Shown piece by piece: positions 9,200 through 15,941 of a stretch of 20,065 bases of DNA. The notes beneath the pieces are model-generated. The model saw only the letters and a program-made list of their open reading frames with translations, searched no databases and was not told the DNA's origin. Position numbers and translations under genes: made by a program. The stretch is taken from positions 2,182 to 22,246 of the forward strand of contig CAJUHQ010000047.1 in assembly GCA_910586095.1 (NCBI GenBank), written 5' to 3'. Source of the stretch: an uncultured Lachnospiraceae bacterium (GTDB lineage: Bacteria > Bacillota > Clostridia > Lachnospirales > Lachnospiraceae). Position 1 is the first letter of the stretch. Each line of letters starts with the position of its first letter.

Positions 9200-9233
9200 A
9201 CAGCCTACAAACTCCCGCAGAGTTGCCTGCTGT
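9200..9233 (-). other. Hairpin between permease and binding-protein genes
   Basis: Two nested stems are visible: ACAGC (9229-9233 on minus) with GCTGT (9200-9204), and inside it AACTC with GAGTT (9220-9224 and 9210-9214). The structure starts just past the permease stop codon. On the minus strand no T run follows. On the plus strand TTTTTT follows, but no plus-strand gene needs a terminator here. It may uncouple expression of the binding protein from that of the permeases. Confidence 0.4.
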
Positions 9234-9236
9234 TTT

Positions 9237-10154
9237 TTATTCCTTTACCGATCCAATTGTCAGACCGGAAATGAAATACTTCTGGAAAAATGGATAGGTA
9301 CATGCAATTGGTACGATGATAACAATTGCAATTGCCATACGAACACTCTCTGTTGGCATGGATAACTTATACTGTTGCAAAGAGAGTCCACCATATGGAT
9401 TGTTTGCAATATACTCGATGTTCTTCTGAATATTATTCAATAAGGACTGGAGTGTCTGCAAATTCTTATCTTGTATGTACAAAGAAGCCTGGAACCAATC
9501 ATTCCAATATCCAAACGCCGCAAACATACCGATCGTTGCGATAACTGGCTTAGAGATTGGCATAACAATCTGGGACCAAATACGAAACTGTCCTGCACCG
9601 TCAATCTTTGCAGATTCAATGATAGAATCTGGAACCGTTGTTCTGAAGAAAGTTCGGCAAATTGTAACACTGAAGGAAGAACATGCAAGAGGCAATATCA
9701 ATGCCCAAACAGTATTGCTCAACCCTAAAATATTGTTTACTACTACATAGCTTGCTAACATTCCGCCATTAAATACCATTGGAACGAAAATCAACCATGT
9801 ATACAATTTTTTCAAAGCAAAATTTCTTCTAGAAACAACGTATCCCATTGATGTATCCAATGCGATCGCAATCAATGTACCAACAATTGTCACGAACACA
9901 GACATAAACGCTGCACGTAAAATCATCATGCGCTCATTCCACAAAAATTTGTAAGCAGAACCAGAAAGAACAGATGGGAAAAGTTGATATCCATTTGTGC
10001 GCAGTGCTTCCTCATCTGTGATAGAAATTGAAAATACAAACAATAGAGGAATAACACACATTACTGCTAAAATCAGAAACACAACGTTAAATATAATGTT
10101 GGTAGAGGTTTTAATCTGATTTAAGGATTGACCGCTTTCTTCTCTTTTTGCCAC
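9237..10154 (-). CDS. Carbohydrate ABC transporter permease, LplC/YtcP type
   Basis: This is an integral membrane subunit of a sugar importer. The 305-residue protein has an N-terminal membrane segment (about 22-45), about six hydrophobic helices in all, and the cytoplasmic EAA loop IIESAKIDGAGQFRIWSQIVMPISKP (shown here as two joined parts, IIESAKIDGAG and QFRIWSQIVMPISKP), which contacts the ATPase. The C-terminal GGLSLQQYKLSMPTESVRMA followed by a final helix is typical of LplC/YtcP proteins. The start codon is GTG, with GGAGG five bases upstream. It begins 16 bases after the LplB-type gene, so the two are translated from one message. No ATPase gene is present in the window. Related transporters commonly use a shared MsmX-type ATPase encoded elsewhere. 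Confidence 0.9.
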   Translation of the reverse strand: MAKREESGQSLNQIKTSTNIIFNVVFLILAVMCVIPLLFVFSISITDEEALRTNGYQLFPSVLSGSAYKFLWNERMMILRAAFMSVFVTIVGTLIAIALDTSMGYVVSRRNFALKKLYTWLIFVPMVFNGGMLASYVVVNNILGLSNTVWALILPLACSSFSVTICRTFFRTTVPDSIIESAKIDGAGQFRIWSQIVMPISKPVIATIGMFAAFGYWNDWFQASLYIQDKNLQTLQSLLNNIQKNIEYIANNPYGGLSLQQYKLSMPTESVRMAIAIVIIVPIACTYPFFQKYFISGLTIGSVKE

Positions 10155-10170
10155 ACTAACACCTCCCTAA

Positions 10171-11154
10171 TTATATAATCCTGTTTTCATTGTCTATTTT
10201 ACTTACAACCCAGTTTGCTAACAAGATCGTTCCACAGCTACAAATTGCCTGGAAGAATGATGCCGCAGCAGTCTGACCAATCGGCGCTGTAGACTGAATT
10301 GCGTTGTAAATATATGTATCGAATGTAGAAACTGTGGTGTACAAAGACTGTGGAATTCGTCCAGTTACTTGATAGAATAGACCAAAGTCGGAGTTGAAAA
10401 TCTTACCACAATCTAGTATCAACATCATGATAAACACAGGCTTGATAGCTGGAAGTGTGATATGTCTTGCCTGTTGCTTTTTTGTCGCACCGTCCATAAC
10501 TGCTGCTTCATAGAGTGATGGATCAATACCCGTGATACTTGCCAGGTACAATACCATTCCGTATCCCATACCTTTCCACGTATTTAGGAAAATCAGGATA
10601 AGTGGCCAATATTTCTTCTCCTGGTACCACATGATACGTTCCCCGCCAAGGGATGTAATGATTCCATTGATATATCCTCTCTCTGGTGTCAACAGCGCAT
10701 ACACGAAATAGCTGACAACAACCCATGACATAAAGTAAGGAAGGAACATCATCGTCTGGTAAACCTTTGAACCTCTCTTGTTGCGCATGCTGCTAAGCAT
10801 CAATGCGCCTCCCACTGCAACGCTTGCACTGATAATAATGAATGCAATGTTGTAGAGAATTGTGTTCCTAAGCAGCATTAGGAACGAATTGGACGTAAAG
10901 AAATAGGTAAAATTCTTAAATCCCGCCCAATCACTGTGCAATAAGTTGTAAATAAAACCATGTCCGCCAGGCGCCAATTTGTACACCTTAAATGCAATAA
11001 TGACACCAAACATTGGCAGATAGCAAAATACTAGAAACCATAGTAAAGTAGGCAGTGAAAGCAAAAACAGCTCCGTGTCATCTTTAGACCATCGTTTCCT
11101 CTTGGGTTTTACGCCGGAAGTATTTCCTCCGTCGAGCGTATTGTTCTTTCCCAT
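10171..11154 (-). CDS. Carbohydrate ABC transporter permease, LplB/YteP type
   Basis: This is the second membrane subunit of the importer and the first gene of the operon. The 327-residue protein has a hydrophilic basic N-terminus (GVKPKRKRWSKDD), then a first helix LFLLSLPTLLWFLVFCYLPM and five further hydrophobic segments. The EAA loop reads LYEAAVMDGATKKQQARHIT followed by LPAIKPVF. The C-terminal IYNAIQSTAPIGQTAAASFF region is characteristic of LplB-like permeases. AAGGAGG lies a short distance before the ATG. A sigma-A promoter at 11188-11216 and a candidate operator inside it control the operon, and the divergent LacI-family gene is the obvious regulator. Confidence 0.9.
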   Translation of the reverse strand: MGKNNTLDGGNTSGVKPKRKRWSKDDTELFLLSLPTLLWFLVFCYLPMFGVIIAFKVYKLAPGGHGFIYNLLHSDWAGFKNFTYFFTSNSFLMLLRNTILYNIAFIIISASVAVGGALMLSSMRNKRGSKVYQTMMFLPYFMSWVVVSYFVYALLTPERGYINGIITSLGGERIMWYQEKKYWPLILIFLNTWKGMGYGMVLYLASITGIDPSLYEAAVMDGATKKQQARHITLPAIKPVFIMMLILDCGKIFNSDFGLFYQVTGRIPQSLYTTVSTFDTYIYNAIQSTAPIGQTAAASFFQAICSCGTILLANWVVSKIDNENRII

Positions 11155-11177
11155 TATTTGACCTCCTTCTTTATTTT

Positions 11178-11204
11178 TGTTAAATTTATATTAACATTAG
11201 TTAA
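11178..11204. promoter_or_regulatory. Candidate LacI-type operator O1 in transporter promoter
   Basis: TTAACATTAGTTAA (11191-11204) is a near-palindrome lying between the -35 and -10 of the transporter promoter and overlapping the -10 box. Its left half also forms a perfect TGTTAA/TTAACA inverted repeat (11178-11183 and 11191-11196) across the likely start site. It matches O3 at 12 of 14 positions. A protein bound here should block RNA polymerase. Confidence 0.5.
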
Positions 11205-11216
11205 GTAATAGGTCAA
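11188..11216 (-). promoter_or_regulatory. Sigma-A promoter of the transporter-GH130 operon
   Basis: On the minus strand TTGACC (11211-11216) and TAATAT (11188-11193) are separated by 17 bases. Transcription would begin near 11181, about 27 bases before the permease start codon, leaving just enough room for the AAGGAGG ribosome binding site. Confidence 0.7.
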
Positions 11217-11310
11217 CTTATTTTGGCATTTTCATCACTATATCCAACTTTACATTGTATTTTTAGTATATTTTTACGTACTGTATACATTTTTAATCCT
11301 GTTGTGTAAA

Positions 11311-11331
11311 GTTTGTATTTACAAACATTAA
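11311..11331. promoter_or_regulatory. Candidate operator O2, mid-intergenic palindrome
   Basis: GTTTGTATTTACAAAC (11311-11326) has perfect 7-bp arms around a 2-bp centre. The overlapping TTTACAAACATTAA (11318-11331), read on the other strand, matches O3 at 12 of 14 positions. It lies well upstream of both promoters, so it would act as an auxiliary or activator-type site if real. Confidence 0.4.
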
Positions 11332-11465
11332 CTTTACTTCTATTTTTCCCTGTTTTCCCATTCAAAAAGGAGCAAAAATAGGCATATTTACTTCTTTTTG
11401 CACCATATTCCAGAGTATTTATATATTTTGTGCCAAAAAACCTCTCAATATTGGTTCTCTTTTTA

Positions 11466-11479
11466 TTAACATTTGTAAA
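11466..11479. promoter_or_regulatory. Candidate operator O3, upstream of lacI-type promoter
   Basis: TTAACATTTGTAAA is an imperfect palindrome that ends nine bases before the -35 box of the regulator gene. Its position would suit autoregulation. It is related to O1 and O2. Confidence 0.4.
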
Positions 11480-11487
11480 CTTCTTTA

Positions 11488-11516
11488 TTGTCTTTTTTTC
11501 TTTAGCATGCTATACT
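11488..11516 (+). promoter_or_regulatory. Sigma-A promoter of the lacI-type gene
   Basis: TTGTCT (11488-11493) and TATACT (11511-11516) are 17 bases apart, and a TGC just before the -10 gives an extended -10 element. The predicted start near 11523 rules against the upstream in-frame TTG at 11528 as the translation start and supports the ATG at 11567. Confidence 0.7.
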
Positions 11517-11566
11517 AAACTATATGATTGAATGAAGTGACATGTATTGCACAAGTAGGAGGCGCT

Positions 11567-12592
11567 ATGGAAAAAATCACTATGAAAGATATCGCGGATG
11601 CTCTTAATATCTCCCGTGTCACGGTTAGCAAGGCATTTAACCACCAAGCTGGCGTGTCTGATTCTCTTCGCGACCTGATCTTTGAGAAGGCCAAAGAGCT
11701 CGGCTATGCCAAGATTCCTTATCAGGCAATCTCACAGCCGCAGCCCGTGCAATCGGCTCACCGCACGGTTTCTTTGATTGTTTCGCGACCCGATTCCGCC
11801 TTTTTCTGGACCAGCATTATTCATCGTATGGCTCAGGAACTTTCCAATTATAATATCAACCTCCTATATACATATGTTCCTTCTACCCACACAAAACCGT
11901 TTAATCTGCCTTCTATTCTATTAAACAATGGTGTGGATGGCATCGTCGTACTGAATGTGTACGATCCTGAAATTTTGAATATTATCAATCAGCTTTCTCT
12001 TCCTAAAGTCTTTCTCGACACTATCCCTTCTTTGCCCAACCGACAGTTAAGTGGCGACTTACTCTTAATTGAAGGGTACTGTACAGAAGCTGACATCACA
12101 GAAACGCTCATTCGCAATGGTCATAAAAACATTGGATTTCTAGGTGATATCAACTATGCGCAAACCAATATGGAACGTTATCTAGGATACTGTGATTGTA
12201 TGGAACGGCATGGCCTTGCCATCAAACCAGAGCACTGTCTAACTGGAAATATTGATATTTTTTCTTATGGCAAAGAACTTAATTCCTTTTTGGACAGCCT
12301 GGCCAATTGGCCTAGTGCATTTGTGTGTGTCAGTGACTATGTGGCACATTTTGTACAACTTTATCTAGATGAAAATGCCCAGCGTCTGCCACACCCTGTA
12401 ATCCTGACCGGATTTGACAATGCAGTGGAGTATACCAACGTTACAGGGCGTATTATTACTGCCAATGTTCCGACTGGTCTGCTTGGAAAGCGTCTAGCTA
12501 TGCAACTTCTATTTCGCACAGAGCATCCTGACGCACCTTATGAGCTTACCTTTATCAATCCCCCGATTGTCATTCCTTATGACTCTCCTTAA
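11567..12592 (+). CDS. LacI-family transcriptional regulator of the glycan locus
   Basis: This is a predicted DNA-binding sensor that controls the divergent transporter-glycosidase genes. The N-terminal helix-turn-helix reads ITMKDIADALNISRVTVSKA (residues 4-23), followed by the hinge region and a periplasmic-binding-protein-like effector domain (about 65-341). That domain includes the VSLIVSRPDSAFFWTSIIHR opening, the GHKNIGFLGDI strand and the FVCVSDYVAHFV segment. From the ATG at 11567 the protein is 341 residues, normal for the family. AGGAGG precedes this ATG by four bases, whereas the upstream TTG start would sit on the predicted transcription start. The effector is not readable from sequence; a mannose-containing sugar is a reasonable guess from context. 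The last 23 bases overlap the convergent Rieske oxidoreductase gene. Confidence 0.92.
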   Translation: MEKITMKDIADALNISRVTVSKAFNHQAGVSDSLRDLIFEKAKELGYAKIPYQAISQPQPVQSAHRTVSLIVSRPDSAFFWTSIIHRMAQELSNYNINLLYTYVPSTHTKPFNLPSILLNNGVDGIVVLNVYDPEILNIINQLSLPKVFLDTIPSLPNRQLSGDLLLIEGYCTEADITETLIRNGHKNIGFLGDINYAQTNMERYLGYCDCMERHGLAIKPEHCLTGNIDIFSYGKELNSFLDSLANWPSAFVCVSDYVAHFVQLYLDENAQRLPHPVILTGFDNAVEYTNVTGRIITANVPTGLLGKRLAMQLLFRTEHPDAPYELTFINPPIVIPYDSP

Positions 12593-14024
12593 AAGGAGGT
12601 AAAATAGCCTCCACGTCCTTTTGAGCGGGCGTATCAAGCAGACTTCCATCCGCACTAAAACGTGAGCCGTGACAAGGACAATCCCAACTTTGTTCCTCCT
12701 TATTCCACACTAATTTGCACCCCATATGAGAACAGCGTTTTGTAGATTTTGTCAACATCCCTTGGATCAATCCTTTTGTGCTCTCTCCAATATCAATACA
12801 CAAATTTTGAATACCTGCACACACTAGAAAACGCTGAGGCGTAAAAACAGCCTCATACATATTGTGAATACCGCAAATCTGATCGCTTAGGACAGATGCC
12901 GCCACCATCGCGGATGTCATTCCCCACTTCTGAAATCCTGTGGCAACATACCAATAGGGACGAAATACCGAATACCTGCCAATAAATGGAATCCGGTCAT
13001 GTGGCATACAATCTTGTGCCGACCAGCAAAAAACTTCTGTACTGTGTGGATAATAGCGTTGTGCCATCTGTCGCAGATATGTGTATCCTTCTGCCTTTTG
13101 CTCTGCATTTGGACAACTATGTTTTCCTGTTCTGTGCGATCCTCCTCCCATAAGAAGCAATCCATCTGCACTTCTAAATGATAATCCATCTTTGTCCATA
13201 CTATAATATTGTCCTGACAGGCGCTGCGGAATATCTTCTCCTTCTAAAGCTAACACATAGCTTCTTTTTTGATGTTGCCTCAAAAAATAAAATCCTGGAA
13301 TATTCACAAATGGATAATGTGTCGCAAAGATAATATGGTCTGCTGTAATTGTGCCCTTATGCTCCTGCACTGAATCTTCCTTATCTTGGCTTATCTCCTC
13401 TTTGCTCTCGTACTCAATCGCATGCTCCTTTACAGACAACACTTTTGTGTGTTCATAAATCGTTAGCTTTTTTGCTAGTGCGCGCATAAACTCCAGTGGA
13501 TGAAATTGTGCCTGTTGACGAAAGCACACAGCACCTGCTATCGCAAACGGAAGCTCCTCTAGTTTGTTTCCTCTTACTAAATGCGCGCGGATGCCTAATT
13601 TTCTAGCAGTGTCTGCTTCTTTTTCTAATCGTTTTACTTTTGTCTGGTCTGTGGTATACAGATAGGAAGGTATTCGCTCAAAATGACATGCAATCCCTTC
13701 TTCCCATATTAACTCCTCATAAAAATTAATGGCGTCCTCATTTGCCATTGCATATCCGCACGCCCTATCCTTTCCAGCTCTTCTTACCATATTCTGATAG
13801 AGAAATCCATGTTGACTTGTAATTTTTGCCGTAGTATTGCCTGTTTGTCCACTGGCAAGCTCCTGCGCTTCTAGTACAATAACCTGCTGCCCTTTTTTCT
13901 GCAAAAAATACGCAGTAAGAAGCCCTGTCATTCCCCCACCAATCACAACATTTTGTACATGAAAATCACTCTGTAGAATCTTCTGTCTTGGTATCTGCAC
14001 CTGCTGCTTCCATAATGACATCAT
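12570..14024 (-). CDS. FAD-dependent oxidoreductase with C-terminal Rieske [2Fe-2S] domain (YhfW-like)
   Basis: This is a two-domain redox protein. The N-terminal DAO-type FAD domain begins with VVIGGGMTGLLTAYFLQKKG (about 26-45), the dinucleotide-binding fold, and continues with SGQTGNTTAKITSQHGFLY, typical of glycine-oxidase-like flavoproteins. A FAD-contacting WYVATGFQKWGMTSAM segment lies near residue 380. The C-terminal Rieske domain supplies C431-x-H433 (CSHMGC) and C449-x-x-H452 (CPCHGS), so all four cluster ligands are intact. The arrangement and the length of 484 residues match Bacillus YhfW-like proteins, whose physiological substrate is, to my knowledge, unknown. AGGAGG lies eight bases before the first ATG. 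It is convergent with and overlaps the regulator gene. Nothing ties it to the glycan pathway. Confidence 0.88.
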   Translation of the reverse strand: MMSLWKQQVQIPRQKILQSDFHVQNVVIGGGMTGLLTAYFLQKKGQQVIVLEAQELASGQTGNTTAKITSQHGFLYQNMVRRAGKDRACGYAMANEDAINFYEELIWEEGIACHFERIPSYLYTTDQTKVKRLEKEADTARKLGIRAHLVRGNKLEELPFAIAGAVCFRQQAQFHPLEFMRALAKKLTIYEHTKVLSVKEHAIEYESKEEISQDKEDSVQEHKGTITADHIIFATHYPFVNIPGFYFLRQHQKRSYVLALEGEDIPQRLSGQYYSMDKDGLSFRSADGLLLMGGGSHRTGKHSCPNAEQKAEGYTYLRQMAQRYYPHSTEVFCWSAQDCMPHDRIPFIGRYSVFRPYWYVATGFQKWGMTSAMVAASVLSDQICGIHNMYEAVFTPQRFLVCAGIQNLCIDIGESTKGLIQGMLTKSTKRCSHMGCKLVWNKEEQSWDCPCHGSRFSADGSLLDTPAQKDVEAILPPFKESHKE

Positions 14025-14181
14025 TTTTGCATCCTCCTGCCTTTTGCTAATCCTACCTTTTATTTGTCCTCTCCACTAGTAGACAACTCCATCAAAATGG
14101 TAAATTCTCTGATTTTATTTTATAGCTTTTACATTTTTTTGAATTTTACCCCAACTACTGTATGAGAATACAAAAAATTCA

Positions 14182-14209
14182 TTGACATCTTGCAACAATA
14201 TGTTATAAT
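14182..14209 (+). promoter_or_regulatory. Promoter of tRNA-Gly
   Basis: A consensus TTGACA (14182-14187) and a consensus TATAAT (14204-14209) are separated by 16 bases. Transcription would begin only a few bases before the mature tRNA 5' end at 14219. This is a very strong promoter, as expected for a stable RNA. Confidence 0.85.
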
Positions 14210-14218
14210 ATGATTTAT

Positions 14219-14289
14219 GCAGATATAGTTCATTGGTAGAATGCTAGCTTCCCAAGCTGGAGAGGCGGGTTCGATTCCCGTTATCTGCT
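14219..14289 (+). tRNA. tRNA-Gly (anticodon CCC)
   Basis: The cloverleaf folds cleanly. Acceptor GCAGATA pairs with TATCTGC, D-stem GTTC pairs with GAAT (one G-U pair), anticodon stem CTAGC pairs with GCTGG (one G-U pair), and the T arm GCGGG-TTCGATT-CCCGT is canonical. The anticodon loop is TTCCCAA, giving CCC at positions 34-36, which reads GGG codons. The discriminator base is T and CCA is not encoded. It stands alone with its own promoter and terminator. Confidence 0.95.
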
Positions 14290-14300
14290 TTTTTGATTCT

Positions 14301-14329
14301 AAAATAGTCATTTTACGCGACTATTTTTT
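14301..14329 (+). terminator. Terminator of tRNA-Gly
   Basis: AAAATAGTC (14301-14309) pairs with GACTATTTT (14319-14327), and the T run continues past the stem. It begins 11 bases after the tRNA 3' end. Confidence 0.7.
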
Positions 14330-14394
14330 ACATAAATCTATAATCAAACACTACTCCTATAGTAGTTATTCTTTCTCTTAAAATTTATGTGAAT

Positions 14395-14427
14395 AAAAAA
14401 GTGCTGATGGTGTATCAGCACTTTTTT
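14395..14427 (-). terminator. Terminator of the alpha/beta hydrolase gene (bidirectional form)
   Basis: GTGCTGAT (14401-14408) pairs with ATCAGCAC (14414-14421), flanked by AAAAAA on one side and TTTTTT on the other. It can therefore terminate in both directions. It lies about 40 bases past the hydrolase stop codon and would also stop any read-through from the tRNA. Confidence 0.85.
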
Positions 14428-14467
14428 CATTTCTATATTCTCTAGCATTGTATATTCTTTGTATAGT

Positions 14468-15655
14468 TCAATCAAATAAGTTTCCAAATATTCGCATAAT
14501 TGGACCGCCATTTCCACGTTCTAGCACCGCTGTAGCATCCACATTTTCCATCCATGCCAAAGCTTTGCTGTCTGTCTCTATGATTGGCTTCCATTCTCCA
14601 TCTATCTGTTGATTCACAATACGAACTTTACAGCGTCTGCCTTCCACATCAATCCCCTGCATAGTATAATCCGCTATCATGCTAACAGCACCATCCAAGT
14701 AATCCCGTCTGACATCACACCCTCCTGGAATAATAGTGCCATGAAAATGCTCATTGTCACAATATCCTGTGAAAAAAGTTCTAATTTCCTTATAATTTTC
14801 TCCCTCTGCAAGTTCTCTATGCGTAATAACAACGCGTATTGTGAACAACTCCTTGCGTCCTAAAAGAAATTGATGGATTGAAGCCACCACGTTCTCCTCT
14901 TGCTCCTGATTAAAACCATGTCCAACATTTCGAAGCAACTGCAATTGGCATTGACCTGGCTGATAGTTTTCGCGCGCACGGATCGCATAGGAGTAATTGA
15001 CTATCTTATCCTCCATTCCCTGCAAAATCAGCACAGGACCTTTATATGGTCTTAATTTTAAAAAAACATCCATTCTGACAGCTTCATCATGAAATTTTTT
15101 CCCGAGCAAAATTGTACGGCAGTTAATCACCTCTGGCACATTCTCCACATCATAGCTCGCTCCTCCTAGACATCCTCTTCTTGCATGATCTGGAATACAG
15201 AGTGCTGGATATATCATAATGATTTTCTTAATCTCATCATTACATTGTGCCGCCGCTAATCCTGTTACCATTCCGCCTTGGCTAATTCCCAACAGGCTAA
15301 GGCTGTGTGCGTCAACATATGGTAATTGCTGCACATATGTTTTGACCGCCAGCAAATCAGACACTTCTGTCATAATCGTCGTATCGACAGTGTCTCCATC
15401 ACTTTTTAACTCTTCCTTTGTATCTATGTCGCTACCACCGCAAAAACTAAAGCTAAACACTGCATAGCCGCGCTTAGCAAGCATTCTGCACATCGTTTCA
15501 TTACTAGTATAATTTCCACCAAAACCATGACTTACAATAATTGCCGGATATGTCTTTGTCTGTGCATCCTCATCAGGCAAATACTGCATCCCTCTAATAA
15601 TTAAGTGATCTCTCTCACAGGAAAATGCTGCTTCTTTTATTCCAGTATTATTCAT
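14468..15655 (-). CDS. Alpha/beta hydrolase fused to a DUF3237-like domain
   Basis: Residues 1-265 form an alpha/beta hydrolase of the esterase/dipeptidyl-peptidase-like group. The oxyanion-hole motif is SHGFGG (42-47), the nucleophile elbow is GISQGG with Ser125, the acid is Asp216 in GMEDK, and the base is His246 in NVGHGF. No signal peptide is seen, so it is probably cytoplasmic. Residues 268-395 resemble DUF3237: LFTIRVVI, then a FHGTIIPGGCDVRRDYLDGA stretch, an ADYTMQGIDVEG segment and ETDSKALAWMENV. DUF3237 proteins have a small barrel fold and no firmly assigned reaction that I know of. The fusion suggests the two parts act on related small molecules. The start has GAGG eight bases upstream. 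A pair of 65-bp repeats begins just upstream of its 5' end. The substrate is unknown. Confidence 0.8.
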   Translation of the reverse strand: MNNTGIKEAAFSCERDHLIIRGMQYLPDEDAQTKTYPAIIVSHGFGGNYTSNETMCRMLAKRGYAVFSFSFCGGSDIDTKEELKSDGDTVDTTIMTEVSDLLAVKTYVQQLPYVDAHSLSLLGISQGGMVTGLAAAQCNDEIKKIIMIYPALCIPDHARRGCLGGASYDVENVPEVINCRTILLGKKFHDEAVRMDVFLKLRPYKGPVLILQGMEDKIVNYSYAIRARENYQPGQCQLQLLRNVGHGFNQEQEENVVASIHQFLLGRKELFTIRVVITHRELAEGENYKEIRTFFTGYCDNEHFHGTIIPGGCDVRRDYLDGAVSMIADYTMQGIDVEGRRCKVRIVNQQIDGEWKPIIETDSKALAWMENVDATAVLERGNGGPIMRIFGNLFD

Positions 15656-15941
15656 TTCCTATTCCTCATTTTATAGTATATTTCACACGAACTCCCATCT
15701 GCCTGCTTTGACAGGCGTACAAATCAAGATGCGTGAAATTTTATATTTCATGCTAACTCCCATCTGCACGCTTTTGCGGGCACTTTTATCAGGATGTGAC
15801 AAATTTGTATAGCAGACAACGCTCGCATTATTGAAAATTCTTTGATGGTTCAGCTTATCTCTTTGATGGTAATACTATCAAACACACAAAATATGGTGAA
15901 AGCCACTTTTTATTCAGTTCCTATCTCAATGGCAATCTCTA
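15656..15941. other. Intergenic region with a degenerate repeat pair and a possible gene remnant
   Basis: Besides the repeat pair at 15687-15812, a strong hairpin TTTGATGGTA-AT-ACTATCAAA lies near 15863-15883 (nine pairs, one wobble on plus). From 15835 the plus strand can be read without a stop through at least 150 bases, but it has no start codon with a ribosome binding site. On the minus strand the hydrolase may use TATACT or TATAAA near 15666-15680 as a -10 box, with no good -35. Confidence 0.35.
15687..15812. repeat. Degenerate tandem pair of a 65-bp palindromic repeat
   Basis: Unit one (15687-15751) and unit two (from 15752) start exactly 65 bases apart, the same period as the pair at 19946. 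Unit one matches the right-hand consensus at about 53 of 65 positions, sharing the ACTCCCATCTGC core, a central GC hairpin (GCCTG with CAGGC), TACAAATCA and TGAAAT/ATTTCA arms. One stem pair in the GC hairpin has changed from C-G to T-A, keeping the pairing. Unit two has decayed in its last third. The TATATTTCAC just before unit one is the tail of a further unit. Confidence 0.8.

Larger units (their letters stand above)
11155..11566. promoter_or_regulatory. Divergent regulatory region between transporter operon and lacI-type gene
   Basis: This AT-rich stretch of about 410 bases holds the two outward-facing promoters and three related 14-bp candidate operators, annotated separately. No gene was seen inside it. 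Site centres are about 127 and 148 bases apart, which would allow DNA looping by a tetrameric or multi-dimer repressor, although that is speculation. Confidence 0.6.

Noticed and set aside
11528..11566. TTG start 13 codons upstream for the LacI-family regulator
   Set aside because: It lies at the predicted transcription start, has no ribosome binding site and adds residues not seen in the family; AGGAGG precedes the ATG at 11567.
12585..12612. CTCCTTAAAAGGAG palindrome and GGAGG/CCTCC hairpin considered as a terminator for the regulator or oxidoreductase gene
   Set aside because: They lie within the oxidoreductase reading frame, the T run is only four bases, and they precede that gene's stop codon.
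14129..14311. 60-residue minus-strand reading frame across the tRNA locus
   Set aside because: It runs antisense through tRNA-Gly and has no ribosome binding site; such frames are regular shadows of tRNA genes.
15687..15812. Regularly spaced repeats considered as a small CRISPR array
   Set aside because: The whole 65-bp unit is conserved; there are no unique spacers of constant length and no cas genes nearby.
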